Positions 1 through 4,801 of a stretch of DNA of 6,977 bases are shown here, piece by piece. Both the position numbers and the translations under genes were made by a program. Under the pieces are notes generated by a model. That model worked only from the letters and a program-made list of their open reading frames with translations. It was not told the DNA's origin and made no database searches. Source of the DNA: Candidatus Aminicenantota bacterium (GTDB taxonomy: Bacteria; Acidobacteriota; Aminicenantia; Aminicenantales; Aminicenantaceae). Within the stretch, counting starts at the first letter, position 1; each line of letters begins with the position of its first letter. Location: assembly GCA_030673995.1 (NCBI GenBank), contig DAOUYU010000091.1, positions 1-6,977 on the forward strand. The letters are read 5' to 3'.

Positions 1-35
1 ATCACTTCATGTTCAAAGGGTTGAAATTCATTCAT
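1..35 (-). CDS. Unidentified protein, N-terminal 11 codons only (runs off the window)
   Basis: Reading leftward from an ATG at 35-33, the sequence translates as MNEFQPFEHEV and stays open to the window edge. An AAGGAG Shine-Dalgarno lies on the minus strand around 47-52, about 10 bases upstream of the ATG, and this is the main support for a real start. The gene has the same orientation as the kinase and mtnP, but a 193-base gap separates it from the kinase, so it may have its own promoter. The fragment is too short to assign a family. The alternative ATG at 31-29 is in another frame and worse placed relative to the ribosome-binding site. Confidence 0.5.
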   Translation of the reverse strand, partial: MNEFQPFEHEV

Positions 36-94
36 TTTATAAAGTCTCCTTAAGTTAATTTTTTGAATATTTTCTTAGAACAAAAAATATCATC

Positions 95-115
95 AACCAT
101 GGACTGGTTTTTTTT
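95..115. terminator. Possible weak terminator hairpin
   Basis: AACCA at 95-99 and TGGTT at 105-109 can pair around a 5-base loop. On the plus strand the stem runs straight into eight T residues (108-115). On the minus strand, the useful direction for ending the mtnP-kinase transcript, the T-run comes about 7 bases after the stem. The stem has only two G-C pairs, so this is a weak candidate. Confidence 0.2.
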
Positions 116-215
116 GTATTGGATGTACCTATTTAATAATTTTGACATTGGCTCAACCTAATAGAAGAGGGGTCAAATCTTTAATCTGCCTCACCGCTAC
201 AGCAATCTCGGCCCG

Positions 216-228
216 TGAATAATCCAGG
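216..228 (-). repeat. 13-mer CCTGGATTATTCA, copy 1 (after the kinase stop)
   Basis: On the minus strand this reads CCTGGATTATTCA and begins immediately after the kinase stop codon (231-229), so it is the first transcribed sequence of that gene's 3' untranslated region. It is followed by CGGGCCGAG. The same 13-mer occurs exactly at 2082-2094 and 6843-6855. Three exact copies in 7 kb, all intergenic, are not expected by chance. Confidence 0.75.
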
Positions 229-1146
229 CTAAAAAGTAACAAATTTTTTTAAAGAGGAAAAGCGTTCTTCTATTTCCGGGAAAGAAAGAGACTTGAAGCG
301 CTCAATGCCAAAATCTTCAATGACAAACGAGGCAAGCACACTTCCGTAAACTGAAGCCTTGCGTATTTCACTCTCTCTGTCAAAAGCCTTGACTTTATCC
401 AGATAGCCCAGAAAGCCTCCTGCAAAACTATCTCCTGCACCTGTGGGATCAACAACTTCTTCACAAGGATAAGCCAATACACCAAAGGTAAAATCCTTTC
501 CTAATACCAGTGCTCCATGCTCTCCCTTCTTGATGATAATGAGTGAAGGTCCCAGTTGGAGAAGCTTTCTCCCGGCTTTGAGCAGATTTATCTCTTTGGC
601 CATTAATTTTGTCTCTTCATCATTGGCAAAAAGAATATCCACCTCTTCTAAGCCCTTTAAAAGTGTAGCTGGTTTTTTCTCGATCCAAAAGTTGATGGTG
701 TCCAGTGCAACCAGCACAGGCTTTTTCACTTGAGAAAGAATGCCCTCCTGGAAGTCCGGATCGAGGTTCGCCAGATATACGACATCAGCTTCCCTGTAGT
801 CTTGAGGAAGTTGAGGTTTAAAATGTTCAAAGACATTCAATTCTGTCTTGATCGTTGTCCTCTGATTGGGATCCTCGCCATAGCGCCCTTCCCAGTGAAA
901 AGTCTTTCCAGGCTTGACTTCAAGGCCACGCGTATCGATTTTTCTGCTCTTGAAGAACTCAATCGTCTCTTGCGGAAAATCTTCTCCTACAATCCCTACA
1001 GTCTTTGGCTGGGTAAAAAAACTTGCAGCCAGGCTGCAATACGGCCCTGACCCTCCCACGATCCGCTCCTTCCTACCGTAAGGAGTTTCAATAGTATCAA
1101 AGTTAAAGGCGCCAACTATTACTAAACTCATCTCATTAATATCCAT
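229..1146 (-). CDS. PfkB-family carbohydrate/nucleoside kinase
   Basis: This 305-residue cytoplasmic protein is a ribokinase/PfkB-fold ATP-dependent kinase that phosphorylates a small sugar or nucleoside; the substrate cannot be read from sequence. The N-terminal strand (VIVGAFNFD, residues 9-17) leads to the substrate-binding GG motif at 31-32. The C-terminal PfkB signature DPTGAGDSFAGGF starts at 233, with Asp239 as the expected catalytic base and the preceding glycines forming the anion hole. Length is normal for the family. The gene lies 35 bases after mtnP on the same strand, so a role in handling products of methylthioadenosine or purine salvage is plausible, but that is inference from context. 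The start is uncertain: Met1 at 1146 and Met6 at 1131 both lack a strong Shine-Dalgarno, and Met6 (MSLVIVGAF) fits the family's usual N-terminus better. Family confidence is high; substrate is unknown. Confidence 0.92.
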   Translation of the reverse strand: MDINEMSLVIVGAFNFDTIETPYGRKERIVGGSGPYCSLAASFFTQPKTVGIVGEDFPQETIEFFKSRKIDTRGLEVKPGKTFHWEGRYGEDPNQRTTIKTELNVFEHFKPQLPQDYREADVVYLANLDPDFQEGILSQVKKPVLVALDTINFWIEKKPATLLKGLEEVDILFANDEETKLMAKEINLLKAGRKLLQLGPSLIIIKKGEHGALVLGKDFTFGVLAYPCEEVVDPTGAGDSFAGGFLGYLDKVKAFDRESEIRKASVYGSVLASFVIEDFGIERFKSLSFPEIEERFSSLKKFVTF

Positions 1147-1181
1147 GTTATCAACATATTAGCATGCTTTCTCAATAGCTT

Positions 1182-2063
1182 CTATTTCAAATATTTACCT
1201 ATAATATACCTGAGGTCTTCTTTTTTCTTTTTGGGAATACAATCGATTTGCGTAACGATACAATTCTTGATGGCGTGCACACATTCACATTCACCGCTCC
1301 TCTTGATCGGAAGCGCGGCTACAGCTTTTTTGATGATAGCTTTAGCGTTATCGATATTCAGGCGCATATTGCCCACGACCATCTCTACCGTAACAGGCTC
1401 CTCTCCTTCAGACCAGACATCATAGTCAGTGACTAAACTCATGGTCGCATAACATATTTCAGCCTCCCGGCACAGTTTTGCCTCAGTGGCGCTCGTCATT
1501 CCGATAACATCGCAACCCCAAGCGCGGTAGATGTTGGATTCGGCTTTTGTGGAGAAAGAAGGTCCTTCGATGCAGATGTAAGTGCCTCTCTTATGAACTC
1601 TCAATCCAAGTTCCTCTCCCGCTCTATACAAGACAGTCAATAGCTCAGGGCAGACAGGATGAGCAAAGCTGACATGAGCAGCGATCCCTTCGCCAAAGAA
1701 CGAGTTTTTTCTCTTTGTCCGATCGAAAAACTGGTCAGAGAGAACAATATCTCTGGGCTTTATTTCCTCCTTTAGCGAACCCACGGAATTTACTGAAATA
1801 ATCCTCTCTACTCCGAGCATTTTAAACCCATAGATATTAGCCCGGTAATTTATCTCGAAGGGAAGAATCCGGTGCCCTCTTCCGTGCCGGCTGATAAAGG
1901 CAACTCTTTTCCCCTCCAACGAGCCCAGGATGTATGCATCAGAAGGTTTTCCTAGCGGGGTTTCGAATTTTGCCTCCTCCATGTTTGTCAATCCCTCTAT
2001 TTCATAAAGACCGGTTCCTCCTATGATTCCAATCTCGGCTTGAGGAATTTTTTCTTTGATCAT
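1182..2063 (-). CDS. mtnP: S-methyl-5'-thioadenosine phosphorylase
   Basis: This cytoplasmic enzyme cleaves methylthioadenosine with phosphate to adenine and 5-methylthioribose-1-phosphate, the first step of methionine salvage from the polyamine by-product. Family marks (293-residue numbering) are GIIGGTGLY (12-20, phosphate loop), RHGRGH (59-64), FEINYRANI (69-77), VNSVGS (91-96), EGPSFST (166-172) and TDYDVW (212-217). Asp213 and Asp215 favour adenine (6-amino) over 6-oxopurines, arguing for MTA phosphorylase over purine nucleoside phosphorylase. The usual substrate-loop MTxxPEA reads MTSATEA, an atypical variant. The tail carries a CEC motif (Cys259, Cys261) like the CXC motif of some archaeal homologues. 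The ATG at 2063 is chosen because AAGGAAA lies 8 bases upstream and residue 11 onward matches the family. An upstream ATG at 2132 would add 23 non-homologous residues overlapping the promoter. It is probably co-transcribed with the PfkB kinase. Confidence 0.95.
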   Translation of the reverse strand: MIKEKIPQAEIGIIGGTGLYEIEGLTNMEEAKFETPLGKPSDAYILGSLEGKRVAFISRHGRGHRILPFEINYRANIYGFKMLGVERIISVNSVGSLKEEIKPRDIVLSDQFFDRTKRKNSFFGEGIAAHVSFAHPVCPELLTVLYRAGEELGLRVHKRGTYICIEGPSFSTKAESNIYRAWGCDVIGMTSATEAKLCREAEICYATMSLVTDYDVWSEGEEPVTVEMVVGNMRLNIDNAKAIIKKAVAALPIKRSGECECVHAIKNCIVTQIDCIPKKKKEDLRYIIGKYLK

Positions 2064-2081
2064 GAGATAATTTTCCTTTTT

Positions 2082-2094
2082 TGAATAATCCAGG
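2082..2094 (-). repeat. 13-mer CCTGGATTATTCA, copy 2 (mtnP leader)
   Basis: On the mtnP sense strand the 13-mer sits between the predicted -10 box (2114-2109) and the Shine-Dalgarno (2078-2072), so it should lie in the 5' untranslated region, 18 bases before the ATG. Its 15-base form AACCTGGATTATTCA (2096-2082) is identical to the copy at 6841-6855. Confidence 0.75.
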
Positions 2095-2108
2095 TTAGTG
2101 AGTTTATT

Positions 2109-2137
2109 GATATATAATTTAAAAAACAACAAGTCAA
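2109..2137 (-). promoter_or_regulatory. Predicted sigma70-type promoter of mtnP
   Basis: On the minus strand, TTGACT (2137-2132) is followed after exactly 17 bases by TATATC (2114-2109). The -35 box matches the consensus in five of six positions; the -10 box matches in four, inside a TA-rich run. Transcription would begin near 2102 and give a leader of about 40 bases containing the 13-mer repeat and the Shine-Dalgarno. Position and spacing fit well; there is no experimental support. Confidence 0.6.
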
Positions 2138-2152
2138 GACAATGATATTTTT

Positions 2153-2181
2153 TTGATTTTTTAAGAGGAAAAGACTATTCT
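2153..2181 (+). promoter_or_regulatory. Predicted promoter of the sirtuin-larC-folE-metG operon
   Basis: TTGATT (2153-2158) is followed after 17 bases by TATTCT (2176-2181), about 20 bases upstream of the sirtuin ATG. The leader would be very short (roughly 14 bases), just enough for the AAGGA ribosome-binding site at 2191-2195. The match to consensus is moderate, but this is the only gap before the plus-strand gene run where a promoter is needed. Confidence 0.45.
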
Positions 2182-2201
2182 ATTGGGCATAAGGAAAACA
2201 G

Positions 2202-2951
2202 ATGTCTGAAAAGCTGGAAATAAAGCCGCTTGTTGAGATTCTCCACAACACAAAGCGTGTGGCTGTCTTAACGGGAGCCGGGATTTCAGCGGAGTCAGGC
2301 ATTCCGACTTTCCGCGGAGAGGAGGGCCTGTGGAAAAAATATCGTGCGGAGGAACTGGCCACTCCAACAGCTTTCGGCCGGGATCCTCAGCTTGTCTGGG
2401 AATGGTATGACTGGCGGCGGGGAATAATCTCCCCGAAAGAACCCAATCCCGGCCATAAAATCCTGGCTCGATGGGAAAAAGTTTTTCCAGGCGTTTCACT
2501 CATCACCCAAAACATTGACGGACTCCACCAGAAAGCAGGCTCGGAAAACATCCTGGAACTCCACGGCAATATCTGGAAGGTGAGGTGTATAGAGGAAGGA
2601 ACAATATCAGAAAATTTTGAGACTCCCTTAAAAAACATTCCGCCATCGTGCCCCAAGTGTGGAGCCCTTCTTAGGCCTCACGTTGTCTGGTTTGGAGAAT
2701 CACTTGATCCTGCCGTTCTCCACAATGCCTTTCTCCTGAGCTCTGGCTGTGAAGTGATGTTTGTCATCGGAACCTCTGCAGTTGTCCAGCCGGCTGCCTC
2801 ACTTCCCCTTTCTGCTGCTGAAGCAGGTGCAAAGGTTGTTGAAATCAACATCGACCCAACCCCTCTCACCTCGTATGCCGATTTTTCCTTTAGAGGAAAA
2901 GCGGGGGAAATCCTGCCATTAATCGACGACGAACTCAAAGGAATGTCTTAA
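2202..2951 (+). CDS. cobB: NAD-dependent protein deacylase, sirtuin (class III type)
   Basis: This 249-residue cytoplasmic sirtuin removes acyl groups from lysines, consuming NAD and releasing nicotinamide and O-acyl-ADP-ribose. NAD-binding marks are GAGISAESGIPTFRG (25-39), TQNIDGLH (102-109), GTSAVVQPA (190-198) and EINIDP (214-219); catalytic His121 lies in LHGN. Tyr69 and Arg72 (YDWR) match the YxxR pair that lets CobB and SIRT5 accept succinyl and malonyl lysine, so broad deacylase activity is likely. The zinc module is unusual: Cys129, Cys150 and Cys153 are present, but the expected second cysteine is Glu132 (C-x2-E instead of C-x2-C). Length is normal. The start is supported by AAGGA six bases upstream. 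It is the first gene of the plus-strand run, with larC 17 bases downstream; its targets cannot be inferred. Confidence 0.95.
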   Translation: MSEKLEIKPLVEILHNTKRVAVLTGAGISAESGIPTFRGEEGLWKKYRAEELATPTAFGRDPQLVWEWYDWRRGIISPKEPNPGHKILARWEKVFPGVSLITQNIDGLHQKAGSENILELHGNIWKVRCIEEGTISENFETPLKNIPPSCPKCGALLRPHVVWFGESLDPAVLHNAFLLSSGCEVMFVIGTSAVVQPAASLPLSAAEAGAKVVEINIDPTPLTSYADFSFRGKAGEILPLIDDELKGMS

Positions 2952-2968
2952 GGAAGGAATGAACTGAG

Positions 2969-4147
2969 ATGAAATATGTATATTTTGATGCTTCATCCGG
3001 GCTGAGCGGAGATATGGTCCTGGGTGCCCTTCTCGACTTAGGGGTATCTCCCTCCCTGTTCAAGGAAAAAATGGCTGAATTCAAGCTTCCTGTGGATATC
3101 CGGATCAAGGAAACCAAAAGGGCAAGCCTTCGAGGATTAAAGGTGGATATTCTGGTCAATAGAAAAAAGACAGTTTCCCGGAAATGGTCTGATGTTGAAA
3201 GTCTTATAAAGAAAAGCCCGTTCTCGTCATCTGTGAAAAAGAACGCCCTGGCTATTTTCAAGAAACTCTTTAAGGCTGAGGCAAAGGTTCATGGACGCAA
3301 ACTCCACGAGACTCATCTCCATGAAGCCGGCGCTGATGATGCGATAGTGGATATCGTAGGAACCTGTTTCCTGGCTGATTTCCTCGACATAAGTGAATTC
3401 TACTCCTCGCCTTTGAATCTCGGCAAGGGATGGGTTAAAACATCCCATGGTGTCCTCCCTGTTCCACCCCCGGCAGTGGCAGAGCTGTGCAAAAACATCC
3501 CCGTATATTCAGCCTGGATAGAAGAAGAGCTTGTCACACCGACAGGAGCGGCCATTGTATCGACGCTGGCTAAAAAATATTGCCCTTTCCCTGAGATCTC
3601 TTATGAAAAAATCGGATGTGGAGCAGGCGCTCGCAACTTTCGCAACTTTCCTAACATTCTGAGAGCTTTCTACGGAAACAAAAGGGAATTCCATGCAGAT
3701 AAAAAAGTTTACATCATCGAAGCCAATATCGATGATTCCAACCCACAGGTCCTGGCATCTTTCTTTGACAGGGCATTCTCTCAAGGAGCACTGGACATAT
3801 TTTTCACCCCAGTGGTAATGAAAAAAGGAAGACTGGCCACAAAATTGACCCTACTGGCTGAGATTGATAAAATAGATACTCTTATCGAGACTGTCTTTAA
3901 AGAAACAAGCTCTATAGGTGTGAGGTACTTTCCCGTAGAAAGACGAGTCCTGGAAAGGAAGCTCAAGAAAATCCGTGTTCTTGACTCAGAGATAGCGGTT
4001 AAAGTTTCCTACTGCGAAGGAAAAGAAGTCAATATTCAACCTGAATTTTCAGATTGTTTGAAGCTTGCAAAAAAGAGCAAGCTCCCCGTTATAGAAATTA
4101 TGCAGCTTGTTCTTAGAGAATTCTATAAATCATATAAAAATTCTTGA
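2969..4147 (+). CDS. larC: Nickel pincer cofactor biosynthesis protein LarC (nickel insertase)
   Basis: LarC inserts nickel, with CTP, into the pyridinium-3,5-bisthiocarboxylic acid mononucleotide made by LarB and LarE, giving the nickel-pincer cofactor of lactate racemase (LarA) and related racemases/epimerases. Family marks along the 392 residues are FDASSGLSGDM (6-16), HETHLHEAGADD (113-124), the LPVPPPA and ELVTPTGAA segments, GCGAGARNF, and EANIDDSNPQ (251-260), which opens the C-terminal nickel- and CTP-binding half (usual form NIDDMNPE). In Lactobacillus plantarum the two halves are joined by programmed frameshifting; here they are one continuous frame. The His-rich insertion often seen in LarC is reduced to the few histidines at 113-118. 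AGGAAGGA (2951-2958) serves as ribosome-binding site. No larA, larB or larE is present, so the partners must lie elsewhere or the cofactor serves another enzyme. Confidence 0.93.
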   Translation: MKYVYFDASSGLSGDMVLGALLDLGVSPSLFKEKMAEFKLPVDIRIKETKRASLRGLKVDILVNRKKTVSRKWSDVESLIKKSPFSSSVKKNALAIFKKLFKAEAKVHGRKLHETHLHEAGADDAIVDIVGTCFLADFLDISEFYSSPLNLGKGWVKTSHGVLPVPPPAVAELCKNIPVYSAWIEEELVTPTGAAIVSTLAKKYCPFPEISYEKIGCGAGARNFRNFPNILRAFYGNKREFHADKKVYIIEANIDDSNPQVLASFFDRAFSQGALDIFFTPVVMKKGRLATKLTLLAEIDKIDTLIETVFKETSSIGVRYFPVERRVLERKLKKIRVLDSEIAVKVSYCEGKEVNIQPEFSDCLKLAKKSKLPVIEIMQLVLREFYKSYKNS

Positions 4148-4171
4148 GAGGATAGAGAAAAAACCACCTGA

Positions 4172-4186
4172 TTTTGGTGACCAAAA
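4172..4186. promoter_or_regulatory. Perfect 15-bp dyad, possible operator upstream of folE
   Basis: TTTTGGTGACCAAAA is a perfect inverted repeat of 7+1+7 bases in the short larC-folE gap. The single central base rules out a normal RNA hairpin, so if functional it is more likely a protein-binding site on DNA. It lies 33 bases before the preferred folE GTG. No good promoter boxes were found beside it. Confidence 0.4.
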
Positions 4187-4219
4187 CCGGCAATGCCTGT
4201 AAAAATCAAGGAGAACAAA

Positions 4220-4801
4220 GTGGATCTTAAGAAGATCGAGAGAGGAGTCAAGCTTATTATAGAGGGTGTCAGTGAAGACCCCAAACGGCCAGGACTGAAA
4301 GAAACACCTCAAAGGGTTGCTCAAATGTTTTCTGAAATCCTGGGAGGAATAATGGAAAATCCTTCCGAACAACTACAGGTGATTCAAGGAGAGAAGCATG
4401 ATGAAATGGTTCTCATCAAAAACATCCCTCTTTACTCGATGTGCGAACATCACCTCCTCCCTTTTGCTGGAGTCGCCCATATTGCTTATATTCCCAAGGG
4501 AGGAAGGATCGTTGGACTGAGTAAAATTGCGAGGGTTGTCGATATCTTCTCTCGTAGACTGCAAGTCCAGGAAAGGCTGACCAAACAGGTTGCCGATCTC
4601 ATTATGGAACATCTTAAACCTCTGGGTGTGATGGTTGTCATCGAGGCTGAACACATGTGTATGTCCATGAGAGGAGCAAAAAAGCCAAAATCTCTAGCCG
4701 TTACATCGGCTGTAAGAGGCTCCTTTCGCACTCACGGTGAAACACGAGCAGAGGCCATGACTTTGATCAAAGGAGGAATATTCGGTGGCAGAGAAGTCTA
4801 A
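4220..4801 (+). CDS. folE: GTP cyclohydrolase I (FolE, type IA)
   Basis: FolE converts GTP to 7,8-dihydroneopterin triphosphate plus formate, the entry step for tetrahydrofolate and, in many bacteria, queuosine. Numbering here is from the upstream ATG at 4193. The zinc ligands Cys84, His87 and Cys156 are all present (equivalent to Cys110, His113 and Cys181 of E. coli), in the contexts YSMCEHHLLPF and EAEHMCMSMRG; His86 and His154 are the catalytic histidines. RPGLKETPQRV, IVGLSKIARVVD, RRLQVQERLT and SAVRGSFRTH are classic segments. I prefer the GTG at 4220: a perfect AAGGAG (4208-4213) sits six bases upstream, giving 193 residues beginning VDLKKIERG. The ATG at 4193 adds nine residues but has no good ribosome-binding site. 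The last 17 bases overlap metG, which suggests translational coupling. Confidence 0.95.
   Translation: MDLKKIERGVKLIIEGVSEDPKRPGLKETPQRVAQMFSEILGGIMENPSEQLQVIQGEKHDEMVLIKNIPLYSMCEHHLLPFAGVAHIAYIPKGGRIVGLSKIARVVDIFSRRLQVQERLTKQVADLIMEHLKPLGVMVVIEAEHMCMSMRGAKKPKSLAVTSAVRGSFRTHGETRAEAMTLIKGGIFGGREV

Larger units (their letters stand above)
36..228. other. AT-rich intergenic gap between the kinase and the edge gene
   Basis: No coding frame is credible here. The gap holds the Shine-Dalgarno of the edge gene, a weak 5-bp hairpin next to a T-run (95-115), TTTTGAC at 140-146 facing GTCAAAT at 172-178 as an imperfect inverted pair, and the 13-mer repeat at 216-228 directly against the kinase stop codon. 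The stretch from about 165 to 230 is richer in G+C than the rest and may be the remnant of a dispersed repeat. No convincing promoter was found for the edge gene. Confidence 0.5.

Noticed and set aside
140..178. Inverted pair TTTTGAC / GTCAAAT as transposon ends
   Set aside because: The arms are only seven bases and imperfect, with no transposase and no target duplication visible; too weak to call.
530..1050. Plus-strand frames of 67 and 106 codons opposite the PfkB kinase
   Set aside because: They mirror the conserved kinase frame and have no homology marks or Shine-Dalgarno support.
2064..2132. A 23-residue N-terminal extension of MtnP
   Set aside because: It would overlap the predicted promoter, 13-mer repeat and ribosome-binding site, and has no family similarity; the ATG at 2063 has AAGGAAA at a good distance.
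2586..2660. Frameshift or pseudogene status of the sirtuin because of the missing zinc cysteine
   Set aside because: All NAD-binding and catalytic residues are intact and the frame is continuous at normal length, so it is treated as a functional variant.
2161..2938. Several minus-strand open frames of 60-112 codons opposite the sirtuin
   Set aside because: They lie antisense to a clearly conserved sirtuin, show no recognisable domain and lack good ribosome-binding sites.
3632..3649. Perfect 9-bp tandem repeat (CGCAACTTT twice) in larC
   Set aside because: It encodes RNFRNF within a segment that aligns to the LarC family without an insertion, so it looks like coincidence and not a slippage duplication.
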